DNA from: Pantoea sp050157905
GTDB lineage: Bacteria > Pseudomonadota > Gammaproteobacteria > Enterobacterales > Enterobacteriaceae
Assembly (NCBI RefSeq): GCF_050157905.1
Contig: NZ_JBKIWZ010000001.1
Location: 1,612,001 to 1,676,000, forward strand
Direction: 5' to 3'
Length of the DNA stretch: 64,000 bases
Shown: positions 17,498-25,840 of the stretch, piece by piece
Numbering within the stretch: the stretch's first letter is position 1
How the letters are laid out: each line of letters begins with the position of its first letter
Program-made: the position numbers and the translations under genes
Notes under the pieces: generated by a model
What the model saw: the letters and a program-made list of their open reading frames with translations, nothing else
Told to the model about the DNA's origin: nothing
Databases searched by the model: none

Positions 17498-18502
17498 TTA
17501 ACAGATTTCAGGACAGCGAGCGACTGAGTCCCGGCTCACCAGCGTTCCCTGATGCGAAAATAGCGCTCTCTCTTCAGGTCGCAATATAATTTCCATCGCA
17601 TCACGGATCATTTCATCGACAGGAACATGAACGGTCGTTAAAGAGGGTGTGTAATACTTTCCGATGACCGCATCATCAAATCCGGCAAGCGAGATCGCTT
17701 CCGGCACGCTTTTCCCCGCCTCCTGAAAAGCTTTTGCCAGACCAATAGCCATATCGTCATTGGCGGCCAGTACACAGGTAAACGGAACACTGCGTGCCAG
17801 CAGCTCACATCCAGCCTGGTAACCGCTCTCTGTACTCCAGGCACCCTGCACTATCAGCTGCGGATCCAGGCTAATCCCCGCCTCCTGCAGCGCATGACGG
17901 TAGCCCGCTAAACGCTGCTCCCCCGTGGGCGAACCCGTGTTACCCATGACAAAGGCAATCCGGGTATGTCCCTGAGCCAGCAGATGCGCCATCATCTCCT
18001 CACTACTGCGCCGATGATCTGTAAACACGCAGCGATGCCGGTTTCTGATAAGTTCGCGGTTAATCACCACTATCGGCGTCTGATTTTCATCAATGATCTC
18101 ATCCAGTTCGCTGACGGAAAGATATTTGGGATAGATCATGATGGCTTCGCAGCGAAGTTCGAGGAGCAATCCAATGGCATTGCGCTCGTCCTGAGCGCTG
18201 TGTTTACCGTCCGCCAGCACCAGCTGACGATTTTGCTTCTCGCTGAGTGTTGCCGCCTGATAAACCATCCCCGAAAAAAACGGGCCGTTATAGAGCCCGT
18301 TAGTAATGACCAGCCCGATCGAGTGGGTCGTATTATTCGACAGATTGCGCGCCAGTCTGTTGGGCCGATAACCGGTCTCTGCCACCGCCTGCAGAATCCG
18401 GGCTTTCACCTCTTCCCGCACAAAGACTTTACCGCTCAGTGCACGAGATACGGTTGCTTTGGAGACGCTGGCCCGTCTGGCGACATCCAGTATTGTTACC
18501 AT
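17498..18502 (-). CDS. LacI-family repressor, AscG-like
   Basis: Sugar-responsive transcription repressor, 334 residues from the ATG at 18502. The N-terminal HTH (TILDVARRASVSKATVSRAL) and hinge (GYRPNRLARNLS) are followed by a periplasmic-binding-like ligand domain (NGLYNGPFFSGMVYQAA, ADGKHSAQDERNAIGLLLEL, LRCEAIMIYPKYLS, NDDMAIG). Close to E. coli AscG over its whole length. It lies 120 bases downstream of the PTS gene on the same strand and probably represses it through the two operators at 20586 and 20622. The frame is open upstream, but that extension has no family match. Confidence 0.9.
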   Translation of the reverse strand: MVTILDVARRASVSKATVSRALSGKVFVREEVKARILQAVAETGYRPNRLARNLSNNTTHSIGLVITNGLYNGPFFSGMVYQAATLSEKQNRQLVLADGKHSAQDERNAIGLLLELRCEAIMIYPKYLSVSELDEIIDENQTPIVVINRELIRNRHRCVFTDHRRSSEEMMAHLLAQGHTRIAFVMGNTGSPTGEQRLAGYRHALQEAGISLDPQLIVQGAWSTESGYQAGCELLARSVPFTCVLAANDDMAIGLAKAFQEAGKSVPEAISLAGFDDAVIGKYYTPSLTTVHVPVDEMIRDAMEIILRPEERALFSHQGTLVSRDSVARCPEIC

Positions 18503-18622
18503 GTTTACACTCCCGTGATTGGATGACTCCTGCCCGACCTTCTGTACCGCTGAAAACAGGCCCGGGCGGAAAGCGCAGCCGTGGCAAACCGACACGTCGC
18601 GCCTGAGCCTGTTCACGTTTTC

Positions 18623-20506
18623 TTATGCCAGCGACATCAGAGGCACGCCTCTGCCGACCGCGCCCTGAGACAGATACTTCATCAGCGTGAAATCGTCGCT
18701 GTTCACGACCAGAACCGGTGTCGTCAGGTCATAGCCTTTATGTTCAATACTGATTTGATCGAACTCAAGCAGTGGCGCTCCCGCGCTGACCACATCGCCC
18801 TCTTTCACTAACGGCGTGAAATGTTCACCCTGCAGCTCAACCGTATTTAAACCAACATGGATCAGTAACTCTGCGCCATTCTCACAGACTAGTCCAATGG
18901 CATGATGTGAGGGAAGTAATGACACGACTGTCGCCTTGCAGGGGGCCACCACTTTACCTTCTTCAGGCTTGATCGCGACACCGTCGCCAAGAAATTTCCC
19001 GGCAAAGGTCTCATCAGCCACGTCTTCAAGCGCAACAACGTTGCCTTTTAACGGGCTGAGAATATCCATGCTCCGGGCAAGGCCGGGTTCCGGTGTCGTC
19101 TGGGTTTTGCCGTCTGGCGATGGCGTGACTTCTTCATTGACAGGATCGTCAAAACCCACAAACTGCACCATGAGGATAGTCAGTACAATCGCGGTAACCG
19201 CGCCCACCAGCTCACCAATAAACGACATCGGCGCAGCCGGACTGATGGCATTGACCAGCGTAAACAGGCCTGGTAATGCCGCATAGGCGTAGTACAGGCT
19301 GCCGAACAGGCTGGCAACGACCGCCCCAATCGCACCCCCGATGCAGCCACAGATAAAGGGCTTTTTAAAACGCAGCGTCACGCCATAAATGGCGGGTTCT
19401 GTAATACCGAAAATAGCCGTAATACCGGCCGACATGGAGGTAGCTTTTAACTGGATATTGCGGGTTTTCAGGAACACCCCAAACACGGCAGCCATCTGAC
19501 CGATCACCGCGATCGTCTGGTAAGCCTGAAAAGAGTCATACCCCTGTGTGTCAAAATTCGCCATGATGACGGGCGTAATGCCCCAGTGAACACCAAAAAT
19601 AACGATAATCTGCCATACGCCACCAATCACCGCTGCCGCAACCGGCGGTGCCGCCTGGAACAGGGCGTTATACCCCCCCGCTACCCCCATTGCGGCCCAG
19701 GTGGTAATGGGTCCGATGACAATCAGCGTCAGCGGCACAATAATCACGAAGCAGATCAGCGGTGTAAAGAGCGGGCTGACCACATCCGGTATCCCCTTCT
19801 CCACACGGCGTTCAAGCCAGGAGAGTGCCCACACCAGAAATAGCGGGGGCAGAACCGAGGAGGTATAAACCGTTTTGGAGAGAGGAAAGAAAAGAAAATT
19901 TATACTCTCTCCGCCAGCAATCCGTCCGGCCAGCGATGCCCAGTCCGGACTGATCAATGCACAGCAACAGAGCACAGCAATGAACGGATTACATTTGAAA
20001 TGCCGGGCTGCCGTCATGGCGATAAAGACCGGCAAAAATGCAAACGGCGTCCAGGACATAAAATTGAGCACCGCAAAGGTGCCTGTCGTTTTAATATCAG
20101 CATCAATCAGACTGACAACGATCAGCACTCCCTGCAGGATACCGGCTGCCGCCAGAATATACACAATCGGGGCGAAGACGGCCGACATGGTGGCAATCAC
20201 AGCATCCAGCCTGCGCGTCTTCCCTGTCTGACTGGCAGAAGCGGCTGTCTCTTTCACAAGACCCGACATTGCATTAAACAGGTCGGCGACATGGGTGCCG
20301 ATAACCACCTGAAACTGCCCGCCGCTCTCTACCACTGCAATCACTCCCGGCAGACTCTGCACTTTCTGCTTCGCCTCTGCCGGAGTTTGATTCAGTACCA
20401 GCCTCAGCCGGGTGGCACAGCGAGTAAAACTCACAATATTCTCTTCCCCGCCCACTTCCCGGAGAATATCATTTGCTAACCTGTTGTAATCCCTGATAAC
20501 AGCCAT
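18623..20506 (-). CDS. PTS beta-glucoside-type permease, EIIBCA
   Basis: Takes up and phosphorylates an aryl-beta-glucoside or similar sugar at the inner membrane. 627 residues in the BglF order: IIB with the phospho-Cys at residue 30 (SFTRCATRLRL), IIC with about ten membrane helices (GITEPAIYGVTLRFKKPF), then IIA with the active-site His in LLIHVGLNTVEL near residue 550. The family length is 625. Unlike asc and bgl operons, no phospho-beta-glucosidase is adjacent, so the sugar phosphate must be handled by an enzyme encoded elsewhere or a different substrate is involved. Confidence 0.93.
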   Translation of the reverse strand: MAVIRDYNRLANDILREVGGEENIVSFTRCATRLRLVLNQTPAEAKQKVQSLPGVIAVVESGGQFQVVIGTHVADLFNAMSGLVKETAASASQTGKTRRLDAVIATMSAVFAPIVYILAAAGILQGVLIVVSLIDADIKTTGTFAVLNFMSWTPFAFLPVFIAMTAARHFKCNPFIAVLCCCALISPDWASLAGRIAGGESINFLFFPLSKTVYTSSVLPPLFLVWALSWLERRVEKGIPDVVSPLFTPLICFVIIVPLTLIVIGPITTWAAMGVAGGYNALFQAAPPVAAAVIGGVWQIIVIFGVHWGITPVIMANFDTQGYDSFQAYQTIAVIGQMAAVFGVFLKTRNIQLKATSMSAGITAIFGITEPAIYGVTLRFKKPFICGCIGGAIGAVVASLFGSLYYAYAALPGLFTLVNAISPAAPMSFIGELVGAVTAIVLTILMVQFVGFDDPVNEEVTPSPDGKTQTTPEPGLARSMDILSPLKGNVVALEDVADETFAGKFLGDGVAIKPEEGKVVAPCKATVVSLLPSHHAIGLVCENGAELLIHVGLNTVELQGEHFTPLVKEGDVVSAGAPLLEFDQISIEHKGYDLTTPVLVVNSDDFTLMKYLSQGAVGRGVPLMSLA

Positions 20507-20585
20507 GCAATTTTCCTTTTTTATTCAGTCATTGCGTCCCACGCAACTGTGAGACGGCCTCTGCGGTAATCCGGAACACTAGCCA

Positions 20586-20599
20586 TGCAACCGGTTTCA
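20586..20599. promoter_or_regulatory. Operator 1 for the AscG-like repressor
   Basis: TGCAACCGGTTTCA, a near-perfect palindrome matching the GalR/AscG-type operator (TGAAACCGGTTTCA) with one mismatch. It is 80 bases upstream of the PTS start. Embedded in a 19-base direct repeat shared with operator 2 (AGCCATGCAACCGGYTTCA). Confidence 0.75.
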
Positions 20600-20621
20600 C
20601 CGTAACCTGGTGGAGCAGCCA

Positions 20622-20635
20622 TGCAACCGGCTTCA
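20622..20635. promoter_or_regulatory. Operator 2 for the AscG-like repressor
   Basis: TGCAACCGGCTTCA, the second copy of the operator, exactly 36 bases from the first. The spacing is close to whole turns of the helix and would suit cooperative binding or looping by a LacI-type dimer pair. Confidence 0.7.
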
Positions 20636-20668
20636 TGGGAATGTGAGAGTCAGTTCACCTATTTCAGG

Positions 20669-20962
20669 TCAGGTAACGCGCAGATCTGTGACCGCATCGA
20701 TCTGCTGGTTTTTAAACCCGCTATCCATGCAGTCGTAGCCATTCTCTGCAGAACGGATATTACTGAGCGAAGGCGAACCAGGGAGCAGGAAAATATTCGC
20801 GATAATAGACGCGCACTGAGTCATCACATACGGCAGATCACACTTCTGGCAATGCGGAAACCGGAAGCCATCCGGCAAAAAGAGTGTTGTTTCACTGACG
20901 ATGACAGCGGGCAGCCTGCTATTATGACGCTTATGTCTGTGCAGGCTTTCAGCATTCAACAA
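20669..20962 (-). CDS. Uncertain small ORF downstream of phoH
   Basis: 97 codons between the PTS operators and the phoH terminator. The C-terminal half (ENGYDCMDSGFKNQQIDAVTDLRV) uses codons usual for this genome, and the middle has a HCQKC pair of cysteines. However, the first codons lie inside the phoH terminator, no ribosome-binding site is clear and no family was recognised. The opposite strand is also open over the same stretch. It may be a gene remnant. Confidence 0.25.
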   Translation of the reverse strand: MLNAESLHRHKRHNSRLPAVIVSETTLFLPDGFRFPHCQKCDLPYVMTQCASIIANIFLLPGSPSLSNIRSAENGYDCMDSGFKNQQIDAVTDLRVT

Positions 20963-20989
20963 TAAAAAAACCCGGCCGGAGCCGGGTTT
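20963..20989 (-). terminator. Terminator of phoH
   Basis: Minus strand AAACCCGGCTCCGGCCGGGTTTTTTTATT: a strong GC stem with a T run, 30 bases past the phoH stop. Confidence 0.9.
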
Positions 20990-21018
20990 GGGCGCTACAC
21001 ATCTTACTCAATCAAACG

Positions 21019-21807
21019 CTAACTATATGCATGCAGGGTGCGCTGACACAGCGCAGAACGCACACAATCCTCTTTGCCAAAGCGGACAATGCCAACCATC
21101 TCATCCTCTTCAAAACGCGCCAGCGCGTCTGCGAGACCAGAAGGCACCCCAGTGGGCAAGTCGCACTGGGTAATATCGCCGTTAACAATGACCGTGACGT
21201 TTTCGCCCAGTCGGGTCAGGAACATTTTCATCTGCGCGGCGGTAACGTTCTGCGCCTCATCCAGGATCACCACGGCGTTTTCAAAAGTGCGGCCTCGCAT
21301 GTAGGCGAAAGGCGCAATCTCTACCTTGGCAATTTCCGGACGCAGACAATATTGCATAAATGATGCGCCAAGACGTTTAACCAGAATGTCATAGACCGGA
21401 CGGAAATAGGGGGCGAATTTCTCAGAAATATCACCGGGCAGAAATCCCAAATCCTCATCTGCCTGAAGTACCGGGCGAGTAACGATAATCCTGTCGATAT
21501 CCTTATGAATCAGGGCCTCAGCCGCTTTCGCGGCGCTGATCCAGGTTTTACCGCATCCGGCTTCACCGGTTGCGAAGATCAGCTGCTTGGTTTCTATGGC
21601 ATTAAGATAGTGCGCCTGAGCGTCATTGCGGGCCTCAATCGGCAGTCGGTCACGCGTGTCGCGCGCCATGCCAATTGCGTCCAGTCCGCTCATATGCACC
21701 AGCGAAGTGACCGACTCTTCTTCACGCTGACGGTGACTCCGGGAGTCACTGCGAAGCACTCTTCTTGCTTCACGACGCGCTTTGATCACTGCTTTCTGTC
21801 TTCCCAT
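21019..21807 (-). CDS. phoH: PhoH family P-loop ATPase/RNA-associated protein
   Basis: Cytoplasmic ATPase of uncertain cell role, phosphate-starvation-linked in E. coli. 262 residues. Walker A is TGEAGCGKTW near residue 85 and Walker B is VVILDEAQNV near 185. The C-terminal half (DEAQNVTAAQMKMFLTRLGE, CVRSALCQRTLHAYS) is nearly identical to E. coli PhoH. The first ~30 residues are Arg/Lys-rich. No Pho box was identified in the upstream region. Confidence 0.95.
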   Translation of the reverse strand: MGRQKAVIKARREARRVLRSDSRSHRQREEESVTSLVHMSGLDAIGMARDTRDRLPIEARNDAQAHYLNAIETKQLIFATGEAGCGKTWISAAKAAEALIHKDIDRIIVTRPVLQADEDLGFLPGDISEKFAPYFRPVYDILVKRLGASFMQYCLRPEIAKVEIAPFAYMRGRTFENAVVILDEAQNVTAAQMKMFLTRLGENVTVIVNGDITQCDLPTGVPSGLADALARFEEDEMVGIVRFGKEDCVRSALCQRTLHAYS

Positions 21808-22376
21808 AGTGGCACCTTTCAGTTGGTTTCATTTCCCGCGTCAGGCGCGTAGCCCGTTGCGATTACGTGAACGCTTTAGAGGTTTCAGTTGGCTTCCTTC
21901 AGAGCCATGACAGGACAGGATAAGAGGTATACAGCCGCGCACAGGCGTCGCTGAACACCGGATAGCACAGGTTGTAAGACAAAAGAAAGCGTTAAAGAAA
22001 GGGAGAGATAACGAGGCGAAATTGCCCTCGCGTTCGGGCGCAATTTATTTAACGGCAATGACTTTCCAGAAAAGAATCGACCCATGCGCGAACTCCAGTG
22101 TGATACATCAACACATCCGATTACGCCTGTTTAATAAAGTGCACCATTTTGTTGGGCCTTTGCAACTGTAATTTTATCTGCTGGCAAAGGAATTGCTAAT
22201 AGCGGGTAAACATTTGTTTTACGAAAAAATGTAAAAGCCATAAATTTCAGAAAGTTAGATTATTTCTCATTTTCTGAAAATGCGCTAAATCTCAGTAAAA
22301 ACTCACCGCCTGATGCGTACTGACGGGGAATCATGGGCGGCCAGTAAACGGCACGCCCATTGCGATTAAATTTTAA
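21808..22376. other. Intergenic region phoH / efeB
   Basis: About 570 bases without a supportable gene. The right half (about 22130-22300) is strikingly A/T-rich. A weak hairpin (ATGGGCG...CGCCCAT, 22333-22360) just after efeB may end the efeUOB transcript. The phoH promoter must lie at the left end. Confidence 0.5.
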
Positions 22377-23654
22377 TCAGGCTTCCAGCAGCGACTGTCC
22401 TAAATAACGGCTGGCATCAGGGACGCCAGGCAGCGCAAAAAAGTAACCGCCGCCAAAAGGCCGGATATATTCTTCCAGCGCTTCGCCATTCAGACGCCGT
22501 TGTACGGTGAGAAAACCGCGCTCCAGGTCGTGCTGATAGCAGACAAACAGCAGGCCCATATCCAGCTGCCCGGCGGCGGAAATCCCAGCCGAGTAGCTGT
22601 AGCCGCGGCGCAACATCAGACTGCTGGCCGTCTCTGCGGTCCGGGGATTCGCGAGACGGATGTGAGCATCCAGGGCGATCACCTCGCCATCCGGATCGCG
22701 GGTGTAATCCGGTACATCATGTTCATGCTTCATCCCCAGCGGCGCGCCGCTCAGCTTTTCCCGTCCAAAGATAGTCTGCTGCTCTCCCAGCGGCGTACGG
22801 TCCCACATTTCCACATGGAAGCGGATGAGCCGGACCGCCTGATAGCTGCCGTTGCGCGCCCAGGCCGGTTCCTGCTGGTCGGCTGTTACCCAGAGCAGCT
22901 GATTCATCAACGCCGGGTCGTGGGTATCCGGATTGGCCGTGCCATCTTTGAATCCCAGCAGGTTGATCGGGGTTTCCTGCCCCTGGCTACGCGCAGCATG
23001 CTCAGAGATAAACCCCTCGCGCCGCCAGCGTACGCCGAGCAAATCAGGCGTGTGCTTTATGATGTCACGCAGAGCATGAATCACCGTATCCTGGGTGTTG
23101 GCACATATCTGCAGCAGCAGATCGCCATGACACTGACTGGCATCGAGCGAGTCATTGGGAAAGCGCGTCATCGGCTGCAGCTTTGCCGGCTTGTGCGGGG
23201 CCAGCCCGAAACGGTCGTCAAACAGGGCGTGACCGACCGAAACGGTTATCGTCAGGTTATCGGGCGCTATCGTCGGCCCCAGAATGCCGGAATCCATAGG
23301 CGGCAGCTGCGGATTTGTTACCGCTGGTGCTGGTCCGCCGTGGGTCAGAAAAGCGATGCGCTGGGTCAGCAGACGGAACAGACGCACCAGCTCCGCCTTA
23401 TCGCTGCTAAGCAGATCAAACGCCACCAGCATCATCGAGGCCTGCTGTGGTGTCGTGATACCTGCCTGATGCTGACCATAAAACGGCTGACTTTGCTGCC
23501 GCGCCTGAGGTGTCACGGTACCCGGCGAAAAACTCTCCGCGCGGGCAGTGTGGTAGGGGCAGCCTCCGCCCAGGGCCGCTGCGCCGCCCAGCAGGCCCAG
23601 ACCTTTTAATAAACGACGACGCGCAGGCTGCGCATCATCTTCCTTGCGACTCAT
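22377..23654 (-). CDS. efeB: Deferrochelatase/peroxidase EfeB (DyP-type)
   Basis: Periplasmic heme-containing peroxidase of the Efe iron-uptake system. 425 residues. A Tat signal is seen at the N terminus (ARRRLLKGLGLLGGAAALGG). DyP-family motifs include LLGFKDGTANP (GxxDG) and the proximal heme region MKHEHDVPDYTR, and the C-terminal FVCYQHDLERGF block is present. It is last in the efeU-efeO-efeB operon, two bases after efeO, which implies coupling. Confidence 0.97.
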   Translation of the reverse strand: MSRKEDDAQPARRRLLKGLGLLGGAAALGGGCPYHTARAESFSPGTVTPQARQQSQPFYGQHQAGITTPQQASMMLVAFDLLSSDKAELVRLFRLLTQRIAFLTHGGPAPAVTNPQLPPMDSGILGPTIAPDNLTITVSVGHALFDDRFGLAPHKPAKLQPMTRFPNDSLDASQCHGDLLLQICANTQDTVIHALRDIIKHTPDLLGVRWRREGFISEHAARSQGQETPINLLGFKDGTANPDTHDPALMNQLLWVTADQQEPAWARNGSYQAVRLIRFHVEMWDRTPLGEQQTIFGREKLSGAPLGMKHEHDVPDYTRDPDGEVIALDAHIRLANPRTAETASSLMLRRGYSYSAGISAAGQLDMGLLFVCYQHDLERGFLTVQRRLNGEALEEYIRPFGGGYFFALPGVPDASRYLGQSLLEA

Positions 23655-23656
23655 GA

Positions 23657-24773
23657 TTAATCCAGACCCAGCGTACCACGAAGTAAAGAAAGATCTTCCG
23701 CCAGCGCGGTGATCGGCCCTTTCAGCGCATTACGGTCGGCGCTGGTCAGTTTCTCGTAAGATTCGAAGCCCGCATCAGTGCGATATTTGCTCAGGATCGC
23801 ATCCACTTTCTTAAAGTTGGCATCCACCTTCGCCAGCAGCGCCGGATTCTCTTTACTGATCAACGGACGCAGCAGCGCCACAATTTTCTGCGCGCCGTCA
23901 ATATTCGCCTGGAAATCCCACAGGTCGGTACGGCTGTAGCGATCTTCCTCACCCGAAATTTTGCTGGAAGCCACCTCTTCAATCAGACCTGCTGCGCCAC
24001 CGACCACTTTGGCTGGCGGGAAGGCGAGTTCGCTGATGCGCACCTGCAAATCTTTGACGTCTTTATTGAGTTGATCCGCATAGCCTGCCATGCCCTGCGT
24101 GCTGTTATCGCCGAACAGCGCCTTCTCCAGACGGTGGAAACCGGTAAATTTCAGGATCCCCGGCTTTTTTCTCATAATCATCCTCGCGGGCATCAATGCT
24201 GCCGTCGAGGTCAGAGAAGAGTTCAGCAATCGGCTCAATACGCTCATAATACTGGCGGGTCGGGGCAAACAACGCTTTAGCTTTTTCAATGTCGCCCGCT
24301 TTGACGGCATCCGTAAAAGCCTGCGTACTGCTCACCAGCTGAGTGACCTGTCCGGTAACATAGGCTTTATAGGCAGTGATCGGGCCTTCGAGCTGCAAAC
24401 GCGCCGATGGCGTGTTTTTTGCCGCCCCCTCACCCGCTTCGACGATCAGCTTACCTTTGGGGTTGCTCAGCAGGCCGCAGGTCATCTCATATTCGCCCGG
24501 CTCCAGCGTGGCGGTCAGCTTCTGACTGAAGCCCGGCGCGATGTTTTCACGCTCTTCAACCACCAGTACCCCTTTCAGGATCTCCCACTCCAGCGCTTTC
24601 TGGCTGTTGTTCTTAATCAGAAACTGGGTCTTACCGGCCTTGACCGTCAGGTTCATCGGCTCACACTGTTTGTCATTGACGCTGACGGTAACCTGAGGAA
24701 CCGCTGCGGTAGCCGTTGCGGAGATCGCCAGCAGCGGAAGCAGCAGTGCTTTGCGGCGGAAATGCATTGTCAT
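23657..24773 (-). pseudogene. efeO: Iron uptake protein EfeO, frameshifted
   Basis: Periplasmic iron-binding component (cupredoxin domain plus M75 peptidase-like imelysin domain). The first frame, from ATG at 24773 with a signal peptide (KALLLPLLAISATATAA), covers the cupredoxin domain and continues to REDDYEKKAGDPE. It then leaves the family sequence and stops at 24105. The rest (KFTGFHRLEKALFGDN to LRGTLGLD) is in another frame. The shift falls at about 24146-24152 in GAAATTTACC, where removing one A restores DPEFTGFHRLEKA. Either a true frameshift mutation or a one-base sequencing error. efeU and efeB are intact. Confidence 0.85.
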
Positions 24774-24825
24774 CTCTCTTTCCCTATCACGTTGCGGACA
24801 CAAGGTGCGCCCGTTAAATGGTGTA

Positions 24826-25650
24826 TTACACAGTGGCCGACGCAGCAGGCCGCGCAGGCATGAAAAACAGAATCATTGCCGGAATCAGGTAAACGAAATA
24901 GAGCGTCACTTCACTCACGCTGGGCGCCTCCTGATAACCCAGTATCCCTTCCAGCAGGGTGCCAAACAGCGAATGGGTGGATAAGGTATTGCTGAGATCA
25001 AAAGCCACCGACTGATAGTGGTTCCACAGCCCCGCTTCGTGAAAAGCCCGAATCGCCCCCGCCGCCAGACCCGCCGCAACAAACAGAATGAAAACGCTGG
25101 TCCAGCGGAAAAAACGCGCCATGTTCAGGCGAATACCGCCCCAGTAGAGCAGCATGCCGAGCACCACTGCCGTTGCCAGCCCAAGCACGGCGCCGAGCGG
25201 TGGCGCATAGCCCACATCCTGCGTAAAGGCGGCCAGCAGGAAGAATACCGACTCCAGCCCTTCACGCGCGACAGCCAGGAACACCATCAGTACCAGCGCC
25301 ATTCCGCCACGGCCTGAACGTTGCAGCGCCTGGTCGACCGCATGCTCCAGCTCGACGCGGATGTTGCGCGCCACTTTGCGCATCCAGAAGACCATTGAGG
25401 TCAGAATAACCACCGCAATCAGCGCCACGATGCCTTCAAACAGCTCCTGCTGTTTCTGTGGGAACTCACCTGTTGTGGCGTTAATGAACAGGCCCAGACC
25501 CAGGCAGAGTGCGGCAGCGATAAACACCCCAGCCCACATTGCCGGAAACCATTGGGTGCGCTGGGTGCGTTTGAGGTAGCTGGCGATAAGGCTGACAATC
25601 AGCGCGGCTTCAATGCCTTCACGCAGCATGATGAGAAAGGGAACAAACAT
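24826..25650 (-). CDS. efeU: Ferrous iron permease EfeU
   Basis: FTR1-type inner-membrane iron permease, 274 residues with about seven membrane helices. Two glutamate motifs typical of the family are present: REGIE near residue 10 and REGLE near residue 150. The gene is intact here, unlike in E. coli K-12 where it is frameshifted. First gene of efeUOB, with a Fur box 60 bases upstream. Confidence 0.96.
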   Translation of the reverse strand: MFVPFLIMLREGIEAALIVSLIASYLKRTQRTQWFPAMWAGVFIAAALCLGLGLFINATTGEFPQKQQELFEGIVALIAVVILTSMVFWMRKVARNIRVELEHAVDQALQRSGRGGMALVLMVFLAVAREGLESVFFLLAAFTQDVGYAPPLGAVLGLATAVVLGMLLYWGGIRLNMARFFRWTSVFILFVAAGLAAGAIRAFHEAGLWNHYQSVAFDLSNTLSTHSLFGTLLEGILGYQEAPSVSEVTLYFVYLIPAMILFFMPARPAASATV

Positions 25651-25710
25651 TGCCAGCCTCTTGAATGTTAAGCAGCGTCAGTCGACGGTAAAATCAGGTA
25701 AAGTGTAAAC

Positions 25711-25729
25711 GATACCGATTATCATTATC
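25711..25729 (-). promoter_or_regulatory. Fur box of efeUOB
   Basis: Minus strand GATAATGATAATCGGTATC matches the 19-base Fur consensus at 17 positions. Its place just upstream of efeU indicates repression of the iron-uptake operon by Fur with iron. Confidence 0.88.
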
Positions 25730-25792
25730 GCTGCGAAAAAAACAAGTTACCGGCGGAGATAATTTCATTCTCAGGTGATTTATCTTTGTAAC

Positions 25793-25822
25793 AAAAAGGC
25801 CCGCCCTTTTCGGGGCGGGCCT
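25793..25822 (-). terminator. Terminator of putP
   Basis: Minus strand AGGCCCGCCCCG-AAAA-GGGCGGGCCTTTTTGT, a strong stem and T run about 20 bases after the putP stop. Confidence 0.9.
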
Positions 25823-25840
25823 GGGTGATAGCAGCCTGAC

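Noticed and set aside
16576..17527. Open frames over the tRNA-Ser gene and its repeat array
   Set aside because: They read through a tRNA and four terminator hairpins; the peptides are copies of the repeat in different frames.
21885..22085. 66-codon frame between phoH and efeB
   Set aside because: No ribosome-binding site, no family match, and it lies in the expected phoH promoter region.
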